Shown here in pieces: positions 19,255-28,235 of a stretch of 40,571 nt of DNA. The notes under the pieces are model-generated. The model made no database searches. It was given only the letters and a program-made list of their open reading frames with translations, and was not told where the DNA came from. The stretch spans positions 1 through 40,571 of the forward strand of contig JBPOFN010000038.1 in assembly GCA_051251725.1 (NCBI GenBank), read 5' to 3'. This DNA is from JALZUE01 sp051251725 (GTDB taxonomy: Bacteria > Pseudomonadota > Gammaproteobacteria > Enterobacterales > Alteromonadaceae). How positions within the stretch are numbered: the first letter of the stretch is position 1; each line of letters opens with the position of its first letter. The position numbers and the translations under genes are program-made.

Positions 19255-20223
19255 ATGTCCTTAAATCACGATTTCTTTTCATTGTTACAAGTTGCTCTTA
19301 ATGTAACCATACCCATTTTTTTAATTATTAGTTTGGGAACTTGGCTAAACCATAAAAATATTATTAACGAAAATTTCATTCAGGTCTCTTCTCGAATCAT
19401 TTTTAATATTGGTTTACCCCTCATGTTATTTACGAGTACTGCAACCCATAATTTTGAGCAACTAATTAATATAAAACATATTATGTTACTACTCACGGCA
19501 ACATTACTGGTGTATTTTATCAGTGATCTTTCTGCTGTCAGAGTTGTTGAAAAGAAAGAGGATAAAGGTGTTTTTGTTCAAGGTGCCTTTAGAGGGAACT
19601 TGATTATTATTGGCTTAGCACTGTGTGCCAATGCCTATGGTGAAAAGGGAGTTGCTATTGCTACATTACCGATGGCAATCATCATTATTGTATATAACCT
19701 ACTTTCTATTTACACCCTTAACGCTAGCTTGCATCATCAAAATTTTTCATTAAAAAAGAACGTTCACGATATAATAAAAAATCCGTTAATTATCGGTATT
19801 ATTGCTGGCTTCATTGTTAATATTGTTAACTTTCCATTGCCCAATATAATCGTTAAAACAAATCTTTACCTTGCTAAAATGACCTTACCATTAGCGCTTA
19901 TTTGTATTGGTGGTTCACTCAATTTCTTACAGTTAAAACAGCATATTAAACCTGCGGTAATAGCTAGCATCTGGAAGGTTTTTCTAAGCCCTGTCATTAT
20001 GATTGCCTTATTAGTTTGTTTCCCTATTGACCCCATTGCTGCCGGTGTTTTCTTTTTATTAACCTCGTCCCCAACAGCTACCGCTAGTTTTATTATGGTA
20101 AAAGCAATGAAGGGAAATAGTGATCTTGCCGCTAAAATAATAATAATTTCTACTTTATTATCACTTTTCACTATTACCTTAGGGTTTGCTTTACTTGTTT
20201 CCCTAGACATTATAAATGGTTAA
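19255..20223 (+). CDS. AEC-family (auxin efflux carrier type) permease
   Basis: A 322-residue inner-membrane protein with about ten hydrophobic segments and the membrane-transport fold of the AEC family (IPIFLIISLGTWL near the N terminus, GLPLMLFTS, and a C-terminal SSPTATASFIM segment). Bacterial members move small organic acids such as malate or malonate; the substrate here cannot be told. It sits between the second receptor and the GH28 gene and reads the same way. It has no operator copy of its own, so its place in the pectin regulon is uncertain. It might export an acidic by-product or be an unrelated passenger. Confidence 0.8.
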   Translation: MSLNHDFFSLLQVALNVTIPIFLIISLGTWLNHKNIINENFIQVSSRIIFNIGLPLMLFTSTATHNFEQLINIKHIMLLLTATLLVYFISDLSAVRVVEKKEDKGVFVQGAFRGNLIIIGLALCANAYGEKGVAIATLPMAIIIIVYNLLSIYTLNASLHHQNFSLKKNVHDIIKNPLIIGIIAGFIVNIVNFPLPNIIVKTNLYLAKMTLPLALICIGGSLNFLQLKQHIKPAVIASIWKVFLSPVIMIALLVCFPIDPIAAGVFFLLTSSPTATASFIMVKAMKGNSDLAAKIIIISTLLSLFTITLGFALLVSLDIING

Positions 20224-20357
20224 TTTACAATCACTTGGTGAATATTTGAAGCAAGGTACAATGAGAGACTTATCCCCTATTTCAACTTTACATAAATAAC
20301 AATAATCCAGCTTATTACTATGTGCATTATGATAACTTTTTTATTTTAAAAACATCA

Positions 20358-20386
20358 TTGCCACCGGTGGCAATAGTTGGTAGTAT
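20358..20386 (+). promoter_or_regulatory. Promoter using the operator's own edge as -35 (operator 5)
   Basis: The perfect palindrome TGCCACCGGTGGCA lies at 20359-20372. Its left edge reads TTGCCA (20358-20363), which with a 17-base spacer and TAGTAT (20381-20386) makes a plausible sigma70 promoter for the GH28 gene 43 bases downstream. A bound repressor would block RNA polymerase directly. The same layout recurs at 32356. Confidence 0.6.
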
Positions 20387-20428
20387 TATTCAATTGATAA
20401 TATATAATTCCAAAGCGAGCTACATAAA

Positions 20429-21892
20429 ATGGATAAACAAAGAAGGTTTGTACTTAAAACACTCACATCTAGCTCTGTTGCACTAGTGAGTTTAACAGCA
20501 TGCTCAAAGAAACCTCTTAGCAATACGTTAACTTCTAACGTCACAATAGAAGATGATTGGCAACAAGCGCAAAAAATACGAGACGCTATTGTTGTTCCAA
20601 GCTTCCCAGACAAAACATTTAGTATCAAAGAGTATGGTGCTATCGATGATGGTTTTTTCGATTGTTCAATGGCAATCAATAATGCCATCAAAGCCTGTAA
20701 TAAAGCTGGTGGTGGTAAAGTACTAGTACCTGCTGGCTCATACAAAACAGGGGCTATTCATTTATTGTCCAATGTGAACCTTCACATTGAAGAACAGGCA
20801 ACACTTAGCTTTTTAACTGACCCTAAACACTTTTTGCCTGCGGTATTAACACGTTGGGAAGGTTTAGAGTTAATGGGCTATTCTCCTTTAATTTATGCTC
20901 ACCAGCAGGAAAACATTGCGATCACAGGTAAAGGTACATTAGATGGCAATGCTGATAACCAAACCTGGTGGCCATGGAAAGGAGCTCATAAAGAAGCACA
21001 CTGGGATATGATCCTAGGTGAAGATCAAAAACCTGCACGTGACAAATTAATGGCTGACGCAGAAGCTGGCGTGCCTGTCAGTGATCGAGACTACAGCGAA
21101 GGTGCTTTTTTACGACCACCTTTTATTCAACCGTATGCATGTAACAACGTACTAATAGAAGATATAACCATTAAAAGTTCCCCTTTTTGGTTGTTAAACC
21201 CAGTACTTTGCAAACATGTTTCGGTGAAAGGTGTGTCCTTTTTAAGCCACGGCCCTAATTCTGACGGCTGTGATCCTGAGTCTTGTGATCATGTACTAAT
21301 AGAGAATTGTACCTTCGATACTGGTGATGATTGCATTGCAATTAAATCAGGCCGTAATGCTGATGGTCGGCGTTTAGCAACACCATGTCAAAACCTTGTT
21401 ATAGCTAATTGTAATATGCGTGAAGGACATGGCGGTGTTGTTATCGGCAGTGAGATATCTGGTGGGGTGAATAATGTTTTTGTTGAAAAATGTCAAATGA
21501 ATAGCCCTGAATTAGAACGTGCTATTCGCATAAAAACGAACTCAGTACGTGGTGGGGTTATCGAACATATTCGTATTCGAGATATTACCGTAGGCGTAGT
21601 TAAAAATGCCGTTGTTATCAATTATCTTTATGAAGAAGGTGATGCCGGTGATTTTGATCCAATAGTTCGAGACGTTAAAATTCAAAACCTTCAATGCAAT
21701 AAAGTTTTAGATAAAGCATTTAACTTACAAGGCTTTGAGCGTGATCCCATTCAAGGCTTTCATATTGAAAATAGTCATTTTAATGAAGTAGCTAACCCTT
21801 CTGTGGTTAAACATATTGAAGGCTTTTCAGTTCGAAAAGTCAGTATCAATGGAAAAGCAGTCACTGCTGCTGACTTATTAAACAATACCTAA
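20429..21892 (+). CDS. GH28 polygalacturonase, exported lipoprotein-like
   Basis: Hydrolyses alpha-1,4 linkages in (oligo)galacturonate. All four GH28 signatures are present: Asn277-Ser278-Asp279, Gly299-Asp300-Asp301, Gly333?-His334-Gly and Arg367-Ile-Lys369, on a right-handed beta-helix. The N terminus starts MDKQRRFVLK followed by a hydrophobic stretch and LTAC at 22-25, so it could be a Tat-exported lipoprotein; the twin-arginine motif is imperfect. At 487 residues it resembles the exo-acting bacterial group. The gene heads a rightward series with uxaC, the GH105 fusion and GH43, behind operator 5. A periplasmic role on imported oligomers is likely but not proven. Confidence 0.92.
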   Translation: MDKQRRFVLKTLTSSSVALVSLTACSKKPLSNTLTSNVTIEDDWQQAQKIRDAIVVPSFPDKTFSIKEYGAIDDGFFDCSMAINNAIKACNKAGGGKVLVPAGSYKTGAIHLLSNVNLHIEEQATLSFLTDPKHFLPAVLTRWEGLELMGYSPLIYAHQQENIAITGKGTLDGNADNQTWWPWKGAHKEAHWDMILGEDQKPARDKLMADAEAGVPVSDRDYSEGAFLRPPFIQPYACNNVLIEDITIKSSPFWLLNPVLCKHVSVKGVSFLSHGPNSDGCDPESCDHVLIENCTFDTGDDCIAIKSGRNADGRRLATPCQNLVIANCNMREGHGGVVIGSEISGGVNNVFVEKCQMNSPELERAIRIKTNSVRGGVIEHIRIRDITVGVVKNAVVINYLYEEGDAGDFDPIVRDVKIQNLQCNKVLDKAFNLQGFERDPIQGFHIENSHFNEVANPSVVKHIEGFSVRKVSINGKAVTAADLLNNT

Positions 21893-22021
21893 TTGAAGCC
21901 AATGAATTAAAACCAATATCGTCGAATCATAAACTATCTGATTCAAGTCACCTCAATAGACATTTGACACCTATTATTTATTACCGAGACGCAATCTCAC
22001 TTATTGTTTGAAGGAAAAAGA

Positions 22022-23482
22022 ATGAACAACTCAAGTAATATAGGCAGTATAGAGCCTTTAGAATTACATCCCGACCGCTTATTTTCTAGTGATTCTAAAG
22101 TCGTTCAAATTGCTCGCGCCTTACATAAAGAAATAAAAAACTTACCTATCATTAGTCCTCATGGGCATACAGACCCAAGTTGGTTTAATGAAAACGAAAA
22201 TTTCGGTAATGCGACAGAGCTTTTTTTAAAACCTGACCATTACGTTTTTAGAATGCTTTATAGCCAAGGTATTCATTTACCTGATTTAGGTATTCCTCAA
22301 CAGGGTGAGCAAGGTGATTTAGCTGCTTCTAAAGCAGCAGATCCGACCAAAGCATGGCAAATATTTGCTGACAATTACTTTCTGTTTACCGGCACACCTT
22401 CTGGTTATTGGTTAGATTCAGTCTTCAGTGATATTTTTGGTTTTACTGAAAAGCTTTGTAGTCAAAATGCACAAAGCTATTACCAAGAAATAACCGCTAA
22501 ATTAGCAACGCCGGAATATAAACCACATGCGTTAATGGATCGTTTTAATATTGAATTTATTGCTACCACCGAAGGTGCTTTAGACGATTTACAACATCAC
22601 CGTGCGATAAAAGATACCCCCATGGCAAAACGCATTGTGACAAGTTTTCGTCCTGATGATGTGGTTGATGCAAGCCGTGAAGACTTTATTGAGAACCTAG
22701 CTAAATTAGCTGATTTAACCGGCGATAACACCAACACTTGGCAAGGTTACCTTAACGCAATTAGAGCACGTCGCGCTTTCTTCAAAAAGGAAGGTCGTGC
22801 TACAGCAACCGATCATGGTCACCCTACCGCCTTAACTGCAGATTTACCACTTGCTGAATGTGAAACGTTATTAGCTAAATGTTTATCCGGTAAGTCAACC
22901 GAAGCAGAGCAAGAGTTATTTAGAGCTCAAATGTTAACTGAACTAGCTGGCATGAGTATTGAAGATGGTTTAGTGATGCAAATTCACCCTGGCGCGCACC
23001 GGAATCACAACAAACCTATTTTTGATGTTTATGGTAGAGATAAGGGCTGTGATATTCCAAGCCAAACCGAATATGTTAATGCGTTAAAACCCTTATTAAG
23101 TAAATACGGAAATAACCCAAAATTAAGCATTATTTTGTTCACTTTAGATGAAACAACTTATAGTCGTGAACTAGCGCCTCTTGCGGGGCTCTACCCTAGC
23201 TTAAAATTAGGGCCGGCTTGGTGGTTCCATGACAGCCCTGCCGGTATGTTGCGCTTTAGACAGCAAGCAACTGAAACAGCTGGTTTTTATAACACTGTAG
23301 GTTTTAATGATGATACCCGTGCTTTCTTATCGATACCTGCTCGTCATGACGTAGCTCGCCGAATAGATTGTCGTTACTTAGCCGAATTAGTCGCTAACCA
23401 TCAAATTACAGAAGCAGAAGCGCATAAATTAGCTTATCAATTAACCTATGGTTTAGTAAAAAAAGCCTATAACTTAAATTAA
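22022..23482 (+). CDS. uxaC: Uronate (glucuronate/galacturonate) isomerase
   Basis: Cytoplasmic enzyme converting D-galacturonate to D-tagaturonate and D-glucuronate to D-fructuronate, the first step of the hexuronate pathway. The signature PHGHTDP with His47 and His49 (metal ligands) is near the N terminus. DRFNIEF, TSFRPD, MQIHPGAHRNHN and the C-terminal FNDDTRAFLSIPARHDVARR segment are all typical. I take the ATG at 22022 because GAAGGA sits eight bases upstream; a start at 22004 would swallow that site. The resulting 486 residues compare with 470 in E. coli. The next two pathway steps, UxaB and UxaA, are encoded at 32417-35366. Confidence 0.94.
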   Translation: MNNSSNIGSIEPLELHPDRLFSSDSKVVQIARALHKEIKNLPIISPHGHTDPSWFNENENFGNATELFLKPDHYVFRMLYSQGIHLPDLGIPQQGEQGDLAASKAADPTKAWQIFADNYFLFTGTPSGYWLDSVFSDIFGFTEKLCSQNAQSYYQEITAKLATPEYKPHALMDRFNIEFIATTEGALDDLQHHRAIKDTPMAKRIVTSFRPDDVVDASREDFIENLAKLADLTGDNTNTWQGYLNAIRARRAFFKKEGRATATDHGHPTALTADLPLAECETLLAKCLSGKSTEAEQELFRAQMLTELAGMSIEDGLVMQIHPGAHRNHNKPIFDVYGRDKGCDIPSQTEYVNALKPLLSKYGNNPKLSIILFTLDETTYSRELAPLAGLYPSLKLGPAWWFHDSPAGMLRFRQQATETAGFYNTVGFNDDTRAFLSIPARHDVARRIDCRYLAELVANHQITEAEAHKLAYQLTYGLVKKAYNLN

Positions 23483-23490
23483 TATAACGC

Positions 23491-23533
23491 GGGCACACTA
23501 GGTTCAGTTGTAAACACAATTTTTAGCGTGCCC
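23491..23533 (+). other. Intercistronic hairpin after uxaC
   Basis: GGGCACACTA (23491-23500) pairs with TAGCGTGCCC (23524-23533), ten positions with one mismatch, loop of 23 bases. No T tract follows, so it may be a weak terminator or a processing site inside the operon. Confidence 0.4.
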
Positions 23534-23578
23534 ACAATTATAAGTTTTCACCAAACGGATTTATGCTGGATATATAAA

Positions 23579-26128
23579 ATGAAATTAAACATAAAAATAG
23601 CGACCATCACCGCAGTAACCTGTATTTCAACCTTATTAAATGCGTGTAATAGTGAAACACCTAATACAACAGTTATCGCTATTGATAAAGATCGCGATGA
23701 ATCATTAACCTTTATCGCGAATGTTTCCGTTACTAATCCTTCAAATTTTGTTCGTGCACAGCAACCTATCTATATTAGTTATTATGACTTAGGATTATCA
23801 TCTGCAGATAAAAGCCTTTCAAATCTTCGAGTGACTTATCAACATAAAACTATCCCGAGTCAAGTAATAGATATCGATAATAATGGTGAAAACGATGGTC
23901 TATTCTTGCTGCGAAGTTTAACTGCAGGCCAAGTATTAGACTTAACGGTTAGCAAAACAGCACATACCAAGAATCAACAAGGCATAAAGTTAACGCAAGC
24001 AGAAATATCGCACAAAGTAGACGGAAAATGGCAAGCTCACACTAAGCCCCCAGCGCATGCAAAAGAAAATCAATTTCAAGAGTATGTAGGTGGACATTTT
24101 GAAAATGTTAACGAATTAAGCCCCCCCCCACACTATACCGATCACTCCAATTGGATTCGCTATGAAGGCCCAGGAATAGAATCAGATAAAGTGGGTTATC
24201 GTATTTATCTTGATTGGCGCAACGGCTTTGACATTTTTGGTAAAATAACAAGTGAGCCCGCACTACAAAAGATCGGCCAAGATGGCTACGATTCATATCA
24301 TCACCTACAAGATTGGGGGATGGATATTCTCAAAGTTGGCAGCTCACTTGGTGCTGGTGGCTTTGGCTTATGGCATAGCGATAAATTAGAGCTTGTTGCT
24401 GACGTAGCCAAGTGGCGCGCTAGAATCACCAGTAATGGCGATTTATACTCTAGTGTTCAAATGAATTATCAAGGTTGGAAAAACAGCCTAAATCAACAAG
24501 ACCTTACTGCCAATATTTCTATGTATGGTGGTAGCCGTCTAGCCAAAGTAAACTTAGCTTTAACAAAAGATGTAAAGACTATGGCTGCTGGCGTAGTGAA
24601 ACATCAAAATACTGAATTTCTTCAAGGCAACACTAACATAACCAATAAAGCCTACACCTATATTGCTAGCTGGGGAAAACAAAGCCTTGATGGCTCTCTG
24701 TTAGGCATGGCGGTATTTTTTCAAAAAGGTGATTTAGCTAAAATCACTCAAGACGATAAAAACTATCTAGCGTTATTAAAGCCAGCAGGCCAAGCGAATA
24801 AACAGCAAGTTAACTATTATTTCTCAGCAACATGGCAGCCCGAAAGTGGTATTGCAACCAAAGCAGACTTTATTGCTTATTTAGAACAAGAAGCAGAAAA
24901 ACTCACTATCCAACCGCGTATTCAAATTAAAAGTGCGTTAACCGTAAAAGAAGCAACCAAGCGATTAACCGCAGATAGCGCCTTACACTGGAGTCAATTA
25001 TTAGCTGACTCAGAGCTAGCGCGTAAAACATTCAGCTATAACTACAATGGTTGGGATGTTCACCGTAAGCGCCTTCCTAAATTTGAATATGACATTATCG
25101 GTATGGTGCCGATGTCATATGAAAAGTTGTTTGAAGTGACGGGTGACAAGAAATACCAAGGTATTGTTGAAAAAAATACCGGTTCTTTCATTAATGAACA
25201 AGGTGAAATAGGCAGGTACACCTTTAACAATTTCAATATCGACAGCATTGCGCCGGGTCGAAATCTACTGACTTTATTCAAACAAACCGGTGAAGATAAA
25301 TACCGTATTGCCGCTGTCAGATTACGTAAACAACTAGCCGAACAACCTAAAACATCAGAAGGTGCTTTTTGGCATAAGAAAAAATACACCGGCCAAGTGT
25401 GGTTAGACGGCGTTTATATGGGCATGCCATTTTTAGCCGAATACGCCATGATGTTTGAACAAGGAACTGCACGCCAGCACAGTTTAGACGAAGTAGTGAA
25501 TGAATTTGCCTTAACCCGAAAATATTTACGTGACCAGAAAACTGGTTTGTACTACCACGCTTGGGATGAATTAAAACAACAAGATTGGGCAGATAAAACT
25601 ACCGGTTTATCACCGGAATTTTGGACTCGTGGTATGGGATGGTTGACTATGGCTATTGTTGATGTACTTGACACTTTACCAGAAGAAAACACCACACAAC
25701 GCCAACAGTTAATTACAATATCACAAGAAATAGCCGCTGATATTATTAACTATCAAGATAGCGAAACAGGCACTTGGTGGCAAGTAATGGATAAACCTAA
25801 CGCCATTGGTAACTACCGTGAATCAAGTGCCACTGCAATGTTTACCTACTTTTTAGCTAAGGCAATAAACAAAGGTTACATCTCGTCTGAGGTGTATAAA
25901 CCAAAAGCATTAAAAGCGTACCAAGGAATGCTCGATAACTTTGTACTGGTTCATGCCAATGGTGAAATAAGTATGACTCAACAATGTTACGTTGCTGGCT
26001 TAGGTTTCGGTAGAGACGGTAGTTATCATTATTATATGCAAGAGCCTATTTATAATAATGACCCTAAAGGTAATGTGCCATTTATATTAGCTGGCATAGA
26101 AACACATCAATTACTTAAAAAACAATAG
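23579..26128 (+). CDS. Fusion lipoprotein: DUF4861-like domain plus GH105 unsaturated glycuronyl hydrolase
   Basis: 849 residues from the ATG at 23579; a GTG at 23528 would hide the lipobox (LLNAC). The N-terminal half (about 40-450) looks like DUF4861, a domain often seen beside pectin and alginate enzymes. The C-terminal half (about 470-849) is an (alpha/alpha)6 GH105 hydrolase of the YteR/YesR type, which removes the 4,5-unsaturated uronate that lyases leave on oligosaccharides. The likely acid is Asp610 (WLDGVYMG), with His660 (YHAWDE) and FWTRGMGW close by. The two activities are usually separate proteins, so the fusion is notable. A run of nine C at 24121-24129 lies in the first half. 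GH43 follows 12 bases downstream in the same operon. Confidence 0.85.
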   Translation: MKLNIKIATITAVTCISTLLNACNSETPNTTVIAIDKDRDESLTFIANVSVTNPSNFVRAQQPIYISYYDLGLSSADKSLSNLRVTYQHKTIPSQVIDIDNNGENDGLFLLRSLTAGQVLDLTVSKTAHTKNQQGIKLTQAEISHKVDGKWQAHTKPPAHAKENQFQEYVGGHFENVNELSPPPHYTDHSNWIRYEGPGIESDKVGYRIYLDWRNGFDIFGKITSEPALQKIGQDGYDSYHHLQDWGMDILKVGSSLGAGGFGLWHSDKLELVADVAKWRARITSNGDLYSSVQMNYQGWKNSLNQQDLTANISMYGGSRLAKVNLALTKDVKTMAAGVVKHQNTEFLQGNTNITNKAYTYIASWGKQSLDGSLLGMAVFFQKGDLAKITQDDKNYLALLKPAGQANKQQVNYYFSATWQPESGIATKADFIAYLEQEAEKLTIQPRIQIKSALTVKEATKRLTADSALHWSQLLADSELARKTFSYNYNGWDVHRKRLPKFEYDIIGMVPMSYEKLFEVTGDKKYQGIVEKNTGSFINEQGEIGRYTFNNFNIDSIAPGRNLLTLFKQTGEDKYRIAAVRLRKQLAEQPKTSEGAFWHKKKYTGQVWLDGVYMGMPFLAEYAMMFEQGTARQHSLDEVVNEFALTRKYLRDQKTGLYYHAWDELKQQDWADKTTGLSPEFWTRGMGWLTMAIVDVLDTLPEENTTQRQQLITISQEIAADIINYQDSETGTWWQVMDKPNAIGNYRESSATAMFTYFLAKAINKGYISSEVYKPKALKAYQGMLDNFVLVHANGEISMTQQCYVAGLGFGRDGSYHYYMQEPIYNNDPKGNVPFILAGIETHQLLKKQ

Positions 26129-26140
26129 GAAATACGTCTG

Positions 26141-27118
26141 ATGAAATTACCATTTAAGCTACTACTACTGGCTCTTTCAATAGCACCTTTAACGTCTATT
26201 GCTAAAAACCCACTGGACTTTGGTAGTGATATAAAAACCGCCGATCCGTCAGGCCATGTTTGGTCTGATGGTAAAATGTACCTATATACTTCTCATGACG
26301 AAGAATGCCAAGCGGACTTTCACATGAAAGATTGGCACACATTTTCATCTAGCGATTTAGTTAATTGGACCGCTCATGGGCCTAGTTTGTCTGTTGAAGA
26401 TATCTCTTGGGCAGACAATTACGCTTGGGCTCCCGATGCAGCATACAAAAATGGTAAATATTATTTAGTCTTCCCTGCGGGAAGTGGCTTTAAAGACCGT
26501 AAAAACCCTAAGAAAAGTACTAAATGGATGGGGATTGGCGTTGCCGTAAGTGACTCACCTACAGGGCCTTTTAAAGATGCTATTGGCGCACCTTTATGGA
26601 CTGAACCTTATGCTAATGATCCCAGTATTTTTATCGATACTGATGGTAAACCCTATTTATATTTTCATGGCACCAATAGTGACTATTATGTGGCTGAACT
26701 AAATGATGATTTACTTAGCGTTAAAGGCGAGTTAAAAAAAATGGATATGGGGGGCTATGAACCCAAAATGGAAGGCCCTTGGATATTTAAGCGCAATGAC
26801 ACATACTATTTCACTATGCCAGAAAACAACCGAGTGTTAACTTATTACACGGCTAAAAGCCCAACAGGCCCTTGGAAATATCAAGGTCCTTTCATGGAGG
26901 AAGAAGCGCAAAGTAATAATCATCACTCGATTGTTGAATATAAAGGGCAATGGATTCTTTTTTACCATCGTTGGTTAAATACGCCTGGTGATAACTGTAA
27001 AAAAAGACAACGTCATTCTGCCGCTCAATATTTGTATTTTAATCCTGATGGTACAATTCAAGAAGTAAAACGCACTACTAGCGGTGTCGGTGATTTTTTG
27101 AATAAGTCTGTTAATTAA
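26141..27118 (+). CDS. Secreted GH43 glycosidase
   Basis: A 325-residue five-bladed beta-propeller hydrolase with a signal peptide (about 1-21). The three GH43 acidic residues are visible: Asp35 (ADPSGH, base), Asp160 (NDPSIF) and Glu211 (KMEGPW, acid). Members act on arabinan, galactan or xylan side chains; in this locus arabinan or galactan of rhamnogalacturonan I is most likely, but the subfamily cannot be told by eye. An AGGAA site precedes the ATG and the gene is 12 bases after the GH105 fusion. It ends the rightward operon, convergent with the esterase gene. Confidence 0.87.
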   Translation: MKLPFKLLLLALSIAPLTSIAKNPLDFGSDIKTADPSGHVWSDGKMYLYTSHDEECQADFHMKDWHTFSSSDLVNWTAHGPSLSVEDISWADNYAWAPDAAYKNGKYYLVFPAGSGFKDRKNPKKSTKWMGIGVAVSDSPTGPFKDAIGAPLWTEPYANDPSIFIDTDGKPYLYFHGTNSDYYVAELNDDLLSVKGELKKMDMGGYEPKMEGPWIFKRNDTYYFTMPENNRVLTYYTAKSPTGPWKYQGPFMEEEAQSNNHHSIVEYKGQWILFYHRWLNTPGDNCKKRQRHSAAQYLYFNPDGTIQEVKRTTSGVGDFLNKSVN

Positions 27119-27125
27119 TTTACTA

Positions 27126-27150
27126 GGTTAATAATAATTTGTTATTAACC
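27126..27150. terminator. AT-rich hairpin between convergent genes
   Basis: GGTTAATAA (27126-27134) pairs with TTATTAACC (27142-27150). It lies exactly between the convergent GH43 and esterase genes and could end both transcripts, although neither side has a strong T tract. Confidence 0.5.
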
Positions 27151-27152
27151 AA

Positions 27153-28139
27153 TTAGTGCACTAATACAAGATCTAAGAAATTTACGCTGGCGTTAATCGT
27201 CGGCGCTATCCACGGGTTTAATAACCAAAAAGAATGAGGTGCATTTGGCAGGTTAACAACTTGTGAACTAATGTTTAATTCATTAAGTCGGTTAATCGCA
27301 GCATCTCTTCCGGCATGAAAACGTGCCCTTTCGCCATTTAAGAATAACGTTGCTGGGGAGTATTCATTAATATAATAAACAGGTGAAGCTTGTCGCCATA
27401 ACAAGGGGACATCTTCATAACGCCCGCCGAACCATGCGCCCGCAGCACTAGGATTTTTTTTAGGATCATTTTCAAAAGGTAGCGCTTCGGGCGAAGTAAA
27501 GTCACTGAGTCCGTCAATATTAAGCAGTGCCCGCACCGTAAAAGATTTATCGGTTTTAGGCATTGATGTTAATTGCCCGCCACTATAGGCTAATAAAGCC
27601 GCAAGCTGCCCGCCTGCAGAAGTCCCCGCTAATACTATGTTATTTTCATCAAAATTATAGCGTTTCGCGTGTGTTGTTAACCATGACAAAGCATCGACTA
27701 AATCAAACACGCCTGCAGGATACTTAGCTTCGCCTGATAAGCGATAACTAGGAACAGCCACTACATAGCCATGTTTAGCTAATCCCATAGCCAAAGGCCT
27801 CATTAAGCTTGGTTGGCCACTTTGCCAACCGCCCCCATGAATGAGCATAATTAAGGTATGTTTGTTCACCACAGATTTTGCTGAATACAGATCAAGCGAT
27901 AACGTTCGATGATTCAATCTTTTGTAAACAACATTACTTTCAAGTGTGACTGTAGACGGTAATGTTAAGTTAGGTAAGGTGATCTGAGGATATTTAGGTT
28001 TTAATTTATGATACGTAGAATCAATGCTATAAATATTTTTTTTTAATTCTGTACTATGGGTTTTAGCATGAACATGTAAAACAAAATTATTAATAATAAA
28101 CAGAATAAAAAGTGCAATGTATAAAATATTTAACATCAA
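27153..28139 (-). CDS. Alpha/beta-hydrolase carbohydrate esterase
   Basis: A 328-residue protein with an N-terminal hydrophobic segment (about 1-25) that is a signal peptide or anchor. The fold of the hormone-sensitive-lipase-like esterases is evident: HGGGW oxyanion motif, nucleophile Ser174 in GTSAGG and His302 in PHSFW. The acid is probably in the NGERARFHAG segment. Relatives in pectin and xylan loci remove acetyl or feruloyl groups from side chains, and this is the likely role here. It is the downstream neighbour of the LacI-type regulator gene, 96 bases away, with no recognised operator between, so it may be cotranscribed. Confidence 0.8.
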   Translation of the reverse strand: MMLNILYIALFILFIINNFVLHVHAKTHSTELKKNIYSIDSTYHKLKPKYPQITLPNLTLPSTVTLESNVVYKRLNHRTLSLDLYSAKSVVNKHTLIMLIHGGGWQSGQPSLMRPLAMGLAKHGYVVAVPSYRLSGEAKYPAGVFDLVDALSWLTTHAKRYNFDENNIVLAGTSAGGQLAALLAYSGGQLTSMPKTDKSFTVRALLNIDGLSDFTSPEALPFENDPKKNPSAAGAWFGGRYEDVPLLWRQASPVYYINEYSPATLFLNGERARFHAGRDAAINRLNELNISSQVVNLPNAPHSFWLLNPWIAPTINASVNFLDLVLVH

Positions 28140-28235
28140 TTAATGCCCATTTTTTGCCTTAAAAGTCCCCTCGTAACCTGAAGCCTATGTAAAATAAACA
28201 AAACATAAGCAACGGTTATTTCAGGGTAAATACAT

